A DNA stretch of 60,476 bases from Acanthaster planci (taxonomy: Eukaryota; Echinodermata; Asteroidea; Valvatida; Acanthasteridae): contig NW_019091357.1 in assembly GCF_001949145.1 (NCBI RefSeq), positions 2,490,951 to 2,551,426 of the forward strand, in the 5' to 3' direction. The position numbers and the translations under genes were made by a program. Below are positions 1 through 11,818 of the stretch, one piece after another (the stretch's first letter is position 1; each line of letters opens with the position of its first letter). Under the pieces are notes generated by a model. The model was not told the origin of the DNA. It did not search any database and saw only the letters and a program-made list of their open reading frames with translations.

Positions 1-113
1 TTTATTTTTGGTTATTTAAGCATTTTTTAAAAAAAATTTGCAGTAAGTAAATCCTGGGTTTACAAATTTAACAGAAAAACCCATGCAGTGAAATATGAAA
101 GCAGAACGAATAC

Positions 114-643
114 CTGAAGTCCAAGTTTGTGGTCAAAAACCAGAGCCAGGTGAAACCAAGACCCCTTCGGCACCTGGTTGTTGGCAACAATCGCCTCACC
201 GAAACATTTTGTGGATGTACAGACTTTCAACCTGTAGGAATGGTCCGTTGCCGACTGGTAAAACGCAATACCGTGGGAAGACGAGCTCCAACCTCCGGAA
301 CTCAAAAAGAACCAATCGAAAGTCAGCGGGCCCGGGTCAAACGCCATAACCCAGAGGGCGAAGGTCAACCCGCATGAGCAAAGCTCCAGGGACGATATGC
401 ACTCTCCGTCGAAGGCTCCAAGATCCAACGCGCTGTCGGTGCCGCTCAAGACGGCACAGGCGTGACCTACGACGGCCGGCGCGTCGATGTAGGTCACGCG
501 ACCCACCGCTTGCGACTTTCGATCGCTCTCGGTCGAAGGGAAACTATGATTGGAGACAGAGGAGCAGGAGGTGGGATCTTGATGGTCGAGGTTTGGTTCC
601 CCGCTCAGCTCCCAGAACTCCAACAGAACAGGAACTGGAGGCT
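114..643 (-). CDS. LamG domain 2, 5' exon (domain incomplete in window)
   Basis: The exon starts after TTTCCAG with PPVPVLLEFWELSG, matching the entry of LamG 1. It contains CISSLELCSCG, FALWVMAFD and KGSWFHLALVFD. It ends at a GTATTC donor in phase 0 inside the domain, so the last LamG strands are encoded beyond the window edge. Confidence 0.75.
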
Positions 644-3600
644 CTGGAAATAAATAAGAAGAGTAATCCTGAGGCCCTAGCTAGCTTGTGCTACGGCCGT
701 GGCCGAGACAGGCTTCCAGAGCTACGACTAGGTGTATTGTCTGTACGACTCCACATATTTCCAATGGAGTGAAGACCCTGACTTGGCTCTAGACAACAGA
801 TGCGGATGAAACCTATAGCCAATTGGTACTCCTACCGCCCCTTCCATTAAGTTATAATCCCTAGTCAAAAGGGGACCAGTGTCTGTTACTCTTTGATTTA
901 TCAGTTATCGACGATTGGTAGAGAGGTCACGTGAGGGTTCTCGCCTACCGTCTTACTGCAGTAATAGGCATCCGTAACAAAATGGCATGCAACACCGTTG
1001 ACAAGCTTTAAACGACCGTGCTTTGCTGTCTTTTTATCAGACTCAGTACAGCTATGGAACGCTAGGGTACCGGAGGGGGGGTACCATCTTATCTAGGGAG
1101 GTACTGGAACCGTAAAACAAACTTCAATAGTAAAAATTAAATGCATAAAACTGCATCGACTCCATGGGAACTCCCCACCAACTTACTTGCAAGGGGCTGA
1201 ATCGTTTTCACAACAATGGTGATGCCATCCCTCACAAGGCAGACAATGGTCTTGTCTGAGTAGTCACTGCAAAGAAAGTCAACGATCGTTAAGAGAGATG
1301 ACTTGAGGTCCGGGCGTGAGCTGTCCACCACGACATCAACGGCTGCACCCGCTGTAAGCACTGCAGCAGCCCAGGGGTGGGCGAGATCGAGCCACGCCCA
1401 TTCCAGTCTGAGATCGGCTGAGATGGGCTGACCACCGGTGGCGCTGCACTCCAGGCGAACGACAGTGTCGTTCGGGGAATGAAGTGGTCGGAGATTGACT
1501 GTTACGTCCGTGACTGTGAAATGAAAAAAAATAGGATGGGGTACAGAGAGATCAAGTGTAGCAAAACAGAAAGCTTAGACATAAAGATCAGAAACTGGGG
1601 AGGTGTGGAATGAGACTATTGCCGACAAATGTTAACAGCATTATACTCTGTAACCAACTGGATTCTTACTGTTTAACATCGGCCAAAATATCAGCTGCAT
1701 ACGCCTTCAGGTGATTCTTCCTAAAACCTAAATGCAGGTCAAAAGACGGGTGCCTACTGCAGCCTTGACTGTGTCTAGCTGCCTCACATCTTTATGTCTC
1801 AGTCTAATTACAGAGATTTATTCCGGTATGGTTCAAGCTTCAGGATCATGGAGTACCAAACTGCAAGTGAAAATTTCAGACATTACCTATAGAATCCGGG
1901 CACCTGTAACGCACTTCGAAATCAGGACACGATCCGGTGTTATCTGCGTGCTGACAGCGGAATCCATTGGCATTACAGAGATACGGAACCTCGGGAACGA
2001 ATCCACTAGCCAGCAGGTCTTGCTTGGTCGTCTTCAGGCGACATTCTGCGCCTACGGGCTGGCTGCATAGGTCAGGGTACGCCTTGAAGACAGAATAAAC
2101 GCAAAAGGCACTGTAAGTATGGACCTCCAGACGACATGTTGCACCCATGAGGTGGATGCATAAATTGGTTTGTCAAGATTTATGAGGGCGACACAATATG
2201 CCTGTATATTTAGAAGAGTCCTGTAATATATTTTATGAACATTGGAATGGAAACAATGTCCTTGATGTGATACTCAAGGTGATATGATGATATCCAGCAC
2301 CTGTGGCTTGGCTCAGAGAGATTTGCATACAGCTTGTGGGCGTGGTCAAGTAACGGGAGCCTCAAGACGACGCCCAGGACCAATAAGCCGGTAGCAAAAA
2401 ATCCGAACATATACCAAAGCTGAATGAGCCCATGTGCACTAACCTGCTTCAAGTGAGTAGCCAAGGTTTCATCCTCCATGGATCCGTCAGGGTCCGAAGC
2501 ATCATACCAAGGCGTCAAACGAAAGCTGGCTGACAAAGGCAAACGGTTGGAAGGTGTTATGAATGGAGTTTGCAACAGATACGTTTATAGAATCCACATG
2601 CCGTATGCATCTGGTTTTTACAAACGTACATGTGACAACTGCCAAACGCCATCTTGGATCCATCAATTGCCTTGATCGAATAAGAATGGGCTTAACCGCT
2701 CACTATTTAGATACTTACGTTGTGGACACTGGTATCGAACTTCGTAGTCGTAGCACGTGCGTGTGTTGTCTACGCTCTGATCAGCACCGAGGCACACCAA
2801 ACCTGATGTTAACGTGCAGTTGATGCTCAGTAGCTGCCCAGTCTCATTGGATGGTGTGCCTTCATAGACTGTACGGCACTGGATGTCTTCGGGATACTGG
2901 CAGAGCATTTCATAGCCCTGAAAAATACGCGATGAAAGACGAGACGAGGAGTTAAAGGCGGGAAATGGAAAGAAAAAGCACCCCCGGCACTGACATTTTC
3001 AAACTGCGACACGGGAACACAGACGATATAGTCTGACTTGACCCAGGGGGAACTCACAGCCTCATTTTTAAGAAACACCGACTACCATCATTCAAGACTG
3101 ATGTAAGTTTAGGGGCCTATAGATATTAGTAGACTACAGGTGGGATGAACTCAATCCTTCCCAGACATGTACCTGTTGGTGTTGGATTAACGTCTCTCTA
3201 TCGTCACCATCCGCTGGGCTATCAGCGCTCAACCACGGCGTCCAGTATGAATCACCTGTAGGGAACGGCAAACATCGGCAGTTTGCAGTTAGTTAAGTTC
3301 ATTTTAAATGTCACAGATCGATTTATTTTTGACAGCGTGACTACGTACGTTTCGGAATGGTGACCCTCTTGGACACACTACCCCTGCGAGCAGTGTCCAC
3401 TGCCTCGCACACGAAGATGACATCGGATGAAAAGCTGAGATCGCGAGCGACCAAGATCGATCGTCTTCTATAGCTGTTGGGTGAACTCTCGTAAATAGCC
3501 ACGTCTGCCGACGAGGAAACCGGCTCAAAGTGCGCGCCGTCGACTGAGCGATGCCAGACGATAGTCGGTTGACTGCCAGCCTTGGCAAGGCACTCCAGCT

Positions 3601-6143
3601 CGACCCCAAAGCTGTCCTCGTGACTGTGCTTCCTCAGGTAGTGGATGAGAAGCTTGGATTCTGGTTATGGAAACGGTGTGAAATAAAAACAGAAATCAGT
3701 AAATGATGAAACCCTTATACGATACGAACTTAAAAAAAACGAGCCTAGATTGTGCTGAAAATCGCAAAATTTATGAATAACATAAATTCTTAGAAATTAT
3801 GTAGTGACGGTAACTGATCAATCTTAACATGTAAAAGGAAATCGTCATGTGTCATTTAAAATAAATGACACGTCCAGAAAATTGTACACACAAGTTACAA
3901 GAAATATTAAAGTCATACCAAACGATCCGTGAATCCAAATTCGATTTGAACATCAAATATAACGAAATTACAGTGAGACGAATCAATTCTGTAAAGAAAA
4001 AAGGAAGATTTTTTTTGGTACAAAATTTACCCGATGTTTCTTGAAGATATGCGTTTTGGACTTCTGTTTCGTTGAAAGTCTTGTAAAACATTTTGAAATT
4101 GCTGAAGTCTCCGTCAATCAGCTCGAGTGGCCACCCACTTGGATCGTTGTTTCTCGAAAACATGACGACATCGTCGAAATGCAAAGCAGAAGTGCCCTCG
4201 TTGACGGCTGTGTCGGTGGAAACAACGAAAACCCCGTCCTTGTAATAATTTGTTCCGACTCCTGGCTCGTAGGTGAAAGAGTGATGAGTCCACTGATCGT
4301 CAGGAAAGTAGCCCTTTATGTTCAGTTTGAAAACCTGTGAAGTAACGAAACCCCTAACATCGAAACTCATAAAGTCTCCTAAGTATAGGACCAATCCCCT
4401 TGCCCTTCCAGCGTGACCGCCAGTTGCAATGATGATGGTCACGGGAGTGAATGCCGGCGTTCTATTCCTCATCCAGAATGTCATGGTAAAGCCTGACGTG
4501 CAGCAGACAGGCTCGGAGATGCACCTGTCGTTACCCGATCCGTAGTTAATCCAACCTGCCTTCTGGTTCCTGACGGCACACAGGTGATCCGACGAGTCGA
4601 AACTGTCGGTGACAAGAAGGGTGCCACCGATGATGCCTGTCATACCACCGGCAGTGGGGTAGATGGACGACACGGTGCCGTCGCAGGTCACGGGCTCATC
4701 AGAGTCCACCGATGTCTTGGTGCTCATGTCCCAGTGGAAATGAGGCTCTGGCAGGGCATCTAGAAAACAAAAATCACAGTCAAGTATAATTTCGCAACTA
4801 ACTCGTCAACGGCTGATCTCGAACGACTTGATGGAGCATGCTAAAACATTCGGGAACAGCCTAAAGACCGGTTTTTACTGCAGGCAAAAGTAAGAGCGGG
4901 GCGAATTTAACGTCATAAAAGATTTGCAGCGAAATTTCATTCGAGTAAGCCTTTTGTGAGTTTGATTTGAATAAAATCTAGTACACTGAGTCCTGTATTA
5001 AAATTTACGTGAACATGACGATTTGAATTCTCCACACTAAAGACCCTGTTGCTATACCTCCAATACACTGTTTTCAATGGATAAGAAGGGCACAAAGGAA
5101 CCAGTCCATTCCAGAGATGGTGGTTGCTGTGCAAAAGCTTGCCCCAAATCACGAACAGTTTAGTCTGGGGAATTCAAACTGATATAGTATATGAGCAATC
5201 AGATGACTCAGTGTACCGGATTTTATTCAAACTTAACTCGCAAAAGGCTTATTGAACTGTGCTTAATTTTCGCCAACCTGGCAGCCGAAAAATATTTTAT
5301 ATGACGTCACAAATTCGCCTTCAGTGTGGACGCCGGTTAACGGGTTGTTCAATTTTTGAAAAGACGAAAGAGACATGCCCATCTCTTTCCATGAATGCAA
5401 AGGTGAATAAAATCTGGTCTATTTATCTTGTTCTAGTTTTCAAGAAAAAGTTGATTCCTACTAGTTTTGAAGAGACAGCAAAGACTAGAAAGGATAAGGA
5501 CTGTGTGATTTTCACCTTCAGGGGTCGGGCACTGGAATCTTATCTCGTAATCCAGACATCTTCGAGAGTCGGTTTGGTCGGCGTCTTGGCACAGCAACCC
5601 TCCGGTAGGAGAACAGCCGGTGACCAGCGTCTGGCCTGCAGTCACGTGGTCGGTATTTAGGAATCGAACCCGGCAGTCGGCTTGGGTAGGAGTGGGGCAC
5701 ACGGCGGGATGCACCTGCACAGAGTTACGATATTTGCATTTGTGAGAGAGATGTAACCGTAGGAATAGTCAAAACTGCATCAAGTGCGATGCGGCCATCA
5801 TGATAATGTACTGAGTGGGAAGGTAACATGTGAACATGACTGACTCGTGACACGAAAAGACCGATAGAGAGTGAAATGAACATAAATAAACATATGAACA
5901 CACTTCTAAAGATTACGGGCTACATGCCAACAGTAAGCAAAGGCGTCTAGCCTAGGGGACTGTGGGATTTTCAAACAATGGACTGACGGACGGACAGACC
6001 AGCAGCCCCGTATACATGACAAGGAGAGCGACTAACCGCATTGACCGCTGCATGAGTTTCATCGTCAGTTCCGTCGGTGGGGTCGTCCACGTTGTACCAT
6101 GCCGTCCAGCTGGTGGGCGGTACAGTGGGAGGCATCGGTGATT
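114..6143 (-). CDS. Modular extracellular WxxW/LamG/Ig protein, internal part (partial gene)
   Basis: Nine internal exons join with consistent phases: 6037-6143, 5516-5714, 4031-4759, 3349-3660, 3173-3255, 2719-2917, 2444-2529, 1887-2082, 1187-1513, followed by 114-643, which makes ten in all. They encode, in order, a WxxW domain, a LamG/concanavalin-like domain, an Ig-like domain, two WxxW domains, a second Ig-like domain and the start of a second LamG domain. All are extracellular folds, and no membrane segment is visible, so a secreted matrix or mucus role is inferred. WxxW domains are known from gel-forming mucins, CILP and oikosins. The first visible exon starts in phase 1, so at least one 5' exon carrying the signal peptide lies further upstream and was not found. 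The last exon stops in mid-LamG at a phase-0 donor, so the gene continues past base 1. I do not recognise an orthologue. Confidence 0.85.
1187..1513 (-). CDS. Ig-like domain 2 exon
   Basis: A 327-nt exon, phase 1 at both ends, with VVRLECSATGG (B strand), LEWAWLD (C strand) and KTIVCLVRDG (F strand). The acceptor is TTTCACAG and the donor GTAAGT. A CSDYSD cysteine before the F strand is an extra cysteine for a simple Ig domain. Confidence 0.75.
1887..2529 (-). CDS. WxxW domain C (two exons)
   Basis: Exon 2444-2529 encodes LTPWYDASDPDGSMEDET. Exon 1887-2082 encodes AYPDLCSQPVGAEC through DFEVRYRC. The acceptor of the second exon follows TGTCTTCAAG, chosen because it keeps phase 0 and aligns the start with domains A and B. 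The exons total 282 nt. Confidence 0.85.
2719..3255 (-). CDS. WxxW domain B (two exons)
   Basis: Exon 3173-3255 encodes YWTPWLSADSPADGDDRET. Exon 2719-2917 encodes the cysteine half with CLGADQSV and TCYDYEVRYQC. The intron is phase 0. The two exons total 282 nt, exactly as for domain C, which supports a recent or constrained tandem duplication. Confidence 0.85.
3349..3660 (-). CDS. Ig-like domain 1 exon
   Basis: A 312-nt exon, phase 1 at both ends, encodes an Ig fold: the B-strand cysteine in VELECLAKAG, the C-strand tryptophan in TIVWHRS, and the F-strand cysteine in VIFVCEAVD. The donor is GTACGT and the acceptor follows CCATAACCAG. It sits between LamG 1 and WxxW domain B. Confidence 0.8.
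4031..4759 (-). CDS. LamG/concanavalin A-like domain 1 exon
   Basis: This single 729-nt exon, phase 1 at both ends, holds a complete LamG-type jelly-roll. It opens PEPHFHWDMS, has SGFTMTFWMRNR for the central strand, then DDQWTHHSFTYEPG and YKDGVFV, and closes with the FKMFYKTFNETEVQN helix-turn typical of LamG_3 domains. It also contains a cysteine pair (CISEPVCC) shared with the second LamG domain. The acceptor is a good pyrimidine tract ending CTAG at 4760-4761. The donor is GTAAAT. Confidence 0.85.
4944..5253. mobile_element. Palindromic MITE family 1, copy a (degenerate)
   Basis: The ends are inverted: AGTAAGCCTTTTGTGAGTTT on the left and, near the right end, AACTCGCAAAAGGCTTATT. The interior matches the copy at 22339-22704. 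It lies in the intron between WxxW A and LamG 1 of the modular gene. Confidence 0.7.
5516..6143 (-). CDS. WxxW domain A (two exons)
   Basis: Exon 6037-6143 encodes WTAWYNVDDPTDGTDDET, the acidic WxxW start of the domain. After a phase-0 intron, exon 5516-5714 encodes the cysteine half ending CLDYEIRFQC. This is the Mucin-2 WxxW family pattern of W-x-x-W, DDP, ET and then C-x-D-Y-E-V/I-R-x-x-C. The two exons total 306 nt and the pair is phase 1 at both ends. Confidence 0.85.
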
Positions 6144-8889
6144 CTGAACAAAAAGATGATGAGATTGTAACGGATCAGGGATACGAGTTTGTTTCTGCAT
6201 TCAATTGGGGACCTTGAACAATAGAGGACAATAAGGTCCTCGATTGACAGAGGGTCCCCGATTGACAACTGTGTACAAAACATATGGGTGGTTTTGAAAA
6301 AAAAGTTAAAGTACAAACAAAAGAGGAACAATACGGGGGTCCCCAGTTGCAGGCAAATACACACTTGTGTGACGTGGTATACTTCCGGGGGCTAGGGTAG
6401 GTGTGACTTTCCAAAGGCGTAGGTGTGACGAACCAATGGCACAAATAAAGCCGTTGACAAAGAAACTCGATTCTTGGACGTGGCTCGGCATCAAATTCAA
6501 AGATGGCGGACTGTAAAGTACTAGTATAAATTCGGTGTTAAGTGCAGAGGATCTATTGCGCCGTGGAAATTCGTTGCATCGACACCGCACTTTCAATAGT
6601 GCTCGTTCGAGGCAATTATAGGCCTAGGTATAAAGTCGAAAAGAACCGTGGACGTACCGTCAACACACTGGCCACAGATGCGCTCCACGCCAAGCAAAAC
6701 CACCTGCAACACAAAGAAATGTTGGGTTGCTCATAAATCAAAGTGTTGAATCATGGGTTTGTTTGTTGTGTTAAATGGGCCCAGCAAAACCAGTGGGCTC
6801 CACCAGATGTGGTTTCAAGGGAACATTGCCCGAATCAGTTCAAATTTACAAAACGAAGAATCTATGATTGTCAGAAAAGATGCAGTGTCCTGGGAATTTG
6901 TTGAAAGCATTTGAAGATACGAAAAAAATTGGAAATGTTAAAACTAGTAGAACCTGTAACATTAACACAACTAACAGACATACCTTGAGGCTGAAGACCC
7001 CACCCCGCCCCTCCCCTTTACCGGAGCTTTATCGGGACTGGTAACCTATCCGGAAAGTGCTGCAGTGAACAACTTGCATTCATTAATTAATGCGATACAA
7101 GAATATACTCACTAGCAAAACGAGTGCGCCTTTTCCGTACATGTTATTCAAAGCTCACCCTACAACATCGCGGTCGACAAAGGCTGTGGTTGCCCAGAAC
7201 GGATCCGTCATTTTTAGTCACCTCGGCAATGTTCTCAAGATGAAGGAAACATTCACTGCTTCAGCTTGCGTTACGCTGGCGTGATATTGCTGGCCACGCT
7301 CTTTTCCCCGAGACGCTGCAGAAATCGGCTGGCGAAAAACGGAATTGACTATGCCCATTGATTGTTGCCCGCCTTTCTAATCAATTACTGGGTGAAGAGA
7401 CGGAGAAACGCGCAACGTGGAGCCCTGGATAGCAAGGCTTTTTTTTTTCAATGCGAGGGGAAGTTGCTTTTTCTGTTCATCGATGCCCACAACCGGTTTA
7501 TCGAGACTGTAAATGAAGTTCAGTCCCATGCCAACGAGTTCTGAAGTCACCCATAGTTTATGGATACTTTATCAATTGATGAATTGTTTGCATGATGATT
7601 TGTTTGTGTGTCCAAAAGCAAATCAGTAGCAGGTCTCGTTCATGGGATTAGGGAGTTACAACTACCCCTTGCCCCCGTCAAGCCGCTGACTAATTTCACG
7701 CTACAAGGCCAACTTGAAAATAAACGATGCGAAAATTCCTTAATTGGTTACTTTAATAGAACGCAAGAGAAAGAATGAAAGATTTCAAGAAATCCGGGCA
7801 GCCCACAGACCCTGAAAGACTTCAACTTTTCCCGGGGCATCCGGACCCTCCCAATCGGGCGTATAAATATGGCATGCTTGGCAACCCAAGACCGCCTTTT
7901 CATTTAAACTTCTTCCTTTTTGCCTGTCCTCGGGTTAAATCGATCGTTGGAATCGCCATCCGACCGCTATGGCCTTGTCCGTGGCGGTCTCTCAGTGCGG
8001 TTTCTTGACCAGAGGAGAGAAACTGGGCCATGCTCACGCATACGATCCTGTGACGCGTCATACAATGCCGCACGTTACTATATGCACGGACCATGGGGCT
8101 TTTCAGCACACGGACCAAGCTATAGGCCTACGTCCACTCCGCACCACTGCGCATGCAAGGTACATTGTACCACCGAACTGCCACGCGTACACCTGCGAGC
8201 GTGTCGTGCGCCGGCTGTCCGTGGCCTCTCGAGACGAAAGATCGCATCATCGCACGATCCAATGCAGTCTTGTATCCTGTGCATGATTGCGTGCACGTGG
8301 GTGATACAGGCACAAAACATCAGCGGATGGCAACAGGGGCACAGGTTTAGACAAGGGATGTTTATTTAAAATCATCGGCGGGTTGGCTGTATCAGAGCTG
8401 GGTATACTGGAAGAGAGTTGCGACATGAGTATCACCATCAGTGTCGGAAACCAACTGGCATGTCTATTTTCCTTCCTCCATGGTATGCAACAGCCGCACG
8501 CTCTAGTGTAGGCACCCTACACATAACGAACAGCCATTGTGTTTCCAAAATCGGAAGCTGGCTCGACTTCCAGCGCAGGGCTGTAGCAAGAAGACAAGCC
8601 CAACTCTTTTTCCATGGTGCGACCGCTCGAGAACCACTCTTGTGCTCATTACACCATATTGTTGGTGGAAGCCCTTTACGACGTTTTCTAACCAGTAGTG
8701 TTAGAGTTTGATTTAAAAAAAACCCCCAAAAAACCGAAAATTAAAACCTGTAACCCGTTTCCAAAACACAGAACGCAACTAAAATTTCTTTTCCTCTAAA
8801 CTATGCCTCAAACGACTTCGTTTTTCAAAAGGGGTCTTGTTACATCACTACAGATGGATGTTATTTCAGGGGTCCGTCAACTCGCCTTT

Positions 8890-9055
8890 CCAGAGCTGTA
8901 AAATAGAGAAAGTAGCACCAACTTCAGACTTTGGAACCAAAATGGCTGTTCGGTATGTGAGCAGCTAGTACAGCATGCTGCTATTCATGTGCCCTGACGC
9001 ATTATCCACCATTTTGTTTCCAACATTTGAGACACTCATGTCGCCACTCGCTCTA
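8890..9055. mobile_element. Short repeat family 4, copy A
   Basis: One end reads CCAACTTCAGACTTTGGAACC next to AAAATGG. The other reads CCATTTTGTTTCC followed by TTGAGACACTCATGTCGC. The copy at 18115-18258 carries the same two ends in the opposite orientation. A one-ended relative with GAGTTGCGACATGAGTATC is at 8393-8455. The internal ACCAAAATGG/CCATTTTGGT pair makes it a hairpin-type non-autonomous element. Confidence 0.55.
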
Positions 9056-9474
9056 CAAACAACTCTGCATCTCCTTGGAGCGTCGACATCAGCAGAGAGG
9101 AGAGTGACAAGTTGACACTTGGAAAGTGCCGTGAACTTAGCAACGAAAAAAAAAAAACATCCAAAGACTTGAACAAGTCTATGAGTCCCAAAGATAATCC
9201 ACGAGATCGGATCATGAATCAGATCCGCGGTTGTCAACAGGGCTCGTGATTAATCATTGGTGGGACCGCCTGTCTCGAAATCGTCAACAGTTGGGCTGTT
9301 GGACAGCAGCCGGGCCAGCAACGGAACCTTATCAGGAATTGGATAGAAGTGGAAACTCTCGCAGGCCTTACACCACGTTCTAAGTCAATCGACTCACAGA
9401 AGCTCGATACCATTTCATTGTAATAGAATTGTACATGTACAGCGTTGTACGTGATCGTCTGGGCCCATTGAATC

Positions 9475-9560
9475 GTGCTTAATACACGTGTGTACATGTA
9501 CATGTATGGGTGCACATACAGTACGTGCACATGTACATGTACGTGTATACATGTATGTAT
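9475..9560. repeat. Alternating TACATGTA-type palindromic run
   Basis: About 85 bases of alternating purine-pyrimidine sequence built from ACATGT, TACGTG and TGTATAC units. It is self-complementary at many registers. Confidence 0.6.
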
Positions 9561-9801
9561 GGACGTTACAAGGTTAGTAACCAAACTACACGTACGTATT
9601 TTCCTATATGCAAATTTCTCTGTTATGTTTTACTGCATGTATCTTTTTAATTCCTCCGTTATGGTTAGTGCAAACCCAAGCCCGTAACCTGTCGTGCTGG
9701 CAAGGACAAATGCACGGAAACCATAATGTGTGATGATTTTTTAGCTGTTGCATCAGAGTAAAAACAAAAACAAACGACCAACGAGCTACTGTACTTCGAC
9801 T

Positions 9802-10060
9802 GGGGCCAATTTCATGGAAACTGCTTAAGTTAGGGCTGAAGCAGAAACTTTGCTTAGGCGCGAGAAAACCTTTGCTTGATAAATCAGGTAACAAGCCAAA
9901 ACTACGTGTGATGTATATTGTTTTGGAATGGTATTTAGCTGTCTTTTGGTTAGCATGACAATCACGTAGAGTTTGAGCTAGTAACCTTTTGGGGTTTTTA
10001 AGCAAGGTTTTTCCGCGCTTAAGCAGATTTGTGCTTAAGCAGCTCCATAAAATTGGCCCC
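9802..10060. mobile_element. Palindrome-ended MITE family 2, copy 1
   Basis: The left end reads GGGGCCAATTTCATGG and the right end CCATAAAATTGGCCCC, a clear terminal inverted repeat. GCTTAAG motifs sit just inside both ends. The centre (TGATAAATCAGGT, TTTAGCTGTCTTTTGGTTAGC, GAGTTTGAGCT) is shared with 59329-59586. No coding capacity. Confidence 0.75.
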
Positions 10061-11653
10061 CGGGAGCTTTTAAAGGGAGCTGAGACCGATAATAATGTAC
10101 GCTCTTTGTGAACTACGAAAGAGCCCTAGAGACCATGGTGATACAAACGCTTTAACTAAGCAGTGGCGGGGGGGGGGGGTAACTCCCCCGGATCATTTGC
10201 CCAACGTTTTTCCTTTCTGTAGTGCAATCGGTACATTTATCTATCAAATATTAGCGCCAAAACTCACAGAAAATAACACCACGAAATAAAAGCAAGAATG
10301 ACGGGGACCGCTTTTGACATTTATTTCTCCCCAACATCTTGTTCAATGAGCCCGGAGCCGCATTTACTTTTGAATCCCCCCCGACACCAAACTTGGCAAA
10401 ACCTGGACATACGCTTTAGGCTTTTTACCAGTTCTGATCCTTCATTGCACGTAACTTGCTGTATTGCTGCCGTATGGTTTCCTGTTACTCAGCAAAGGCT
10501 ATTTGAACGGGCACTGAAATAACAGATGTTCAACAACCTTGCTACATATAAAGCATGCGAAGCTCGTGCGTAACTTGCTTCCACGAGAAGATGTGAGGTT
10601 CGAATTACATCCTGTTATTTCGTTTTTCACCGGAGCTGGATGCTCGAAAAAGTGGATCATTAGCTAAAGTCTGAATTTATAATATGACGAGTGTTTTTCC
10701 TCATTTCTCGTTGTGCTTCTGTCGTGGTCATCATTCGTGGTGTGCAAGACGATGTCACGGTTGAACTTACCATACGCACCCACGGTTGACATTGTGGGGT
10801 GCCGGGTCTCAAGCAGCAGACATTAAAAAACAAACACCACCAAGAACAAATGGGGGTAGGGTGATCGGCTTGTGCTTGGATCTGTTTTCCTTCCTCCATG
10901 CTTGGATAACCTCAATTGAAAGGGATGCATGCCTATCTTTCTCGACCCACGGGATTGTATGCTGTCCATTGGTGTTTCGGCATAAGGCCCTCTTTTCGTC
11001 GGAGTTCATAGTTTCTGCTTGCAATGCAAGTACGAGATACTTCCAGAATGATCTAGACAAACAAGAGGCCTTTTTTAAAATGAGAAAAGCGTGTATTCTG
11101 AGGGAAAATGTGTTGTCAGCCAAGGATGAATTATCTGCAAACTTTCGCTTCCCATGCAAACTATATACTCGCAGGCCGCAGTGTTTTCTCATCTCACACA
11201 CCAATGAAGGGTCGAGATTTCTCTTTACGGTGGGGTCCTTACGGTCCCTATACAAAAGCGAAATCGATCCTTGGGGGTATTTACGGTGCGCAGAGCCGGA
11301 CACAGCACTGTACATGCTATATGCACTGCAAGGCAATTACATGCAACTGGCATGCCCGCGTAAATCTAATCCTCTTATCTTACATGTAATCAGATAACAG
11401 ACGGCCTCTTGTCCAGTTTTATGACGGGCGGGTCAGGGAAATATGACATGCTTGTCCGCTGGACTGACAAATATGACCTTTTAAAATATAAACAGCATAT
11501 GGGCACGAAGAGCAATGAACTCGTTCCCAACTTTCAGACGTGTCTCTCTCCTAGTACAGTACAAGCCCATCTGAATTGTAATTTGTGGTAAAAAATGGCA
11601 TCCATCTGTGCTTCCACCACTCGTCCGTATGTGGAACTCTCAATGCCAGATAC

Positions 11654-11818
11654 CATGCACCATATGGGGCCGATGGGTCCCCCCCCTTACCTGCCTAATC
11701 CCTATACACACTCTAGACTATTGTTACCTAACACACCCCCCAAGAAGGCTGTAAAGAATTCATGAGATTCCGATCAAACAATGACCAACACAAAGGCTCT
11801 GCCCCATATCTTGCATCA
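11654..11818. mobile_element. MITE-like family 5, copy 1
   Basis: Ends ATGCACCATATGGGGC and GCCCCATATCTTGCAT are inverted. The core, TACACACTCTAGACTATTG then TTACCTAACACA, reappears reverse-complemented at 53291-53472. Confidence 0.65.

Noticed and set aside
7920-8369. Several overlapping plus and minus frames of 60-150 codons
   Set aside because: All frames are similarly open with no domain. Composition rather than coding.
10786-11397. Plus-strand open frame of about 203 codons with a 175-codon antisense partner
   Set aside because: No recognisable domain, signal or splice structure, no bias toward one strand, and it lies in a repeat-rich stretch. Treated as chance.
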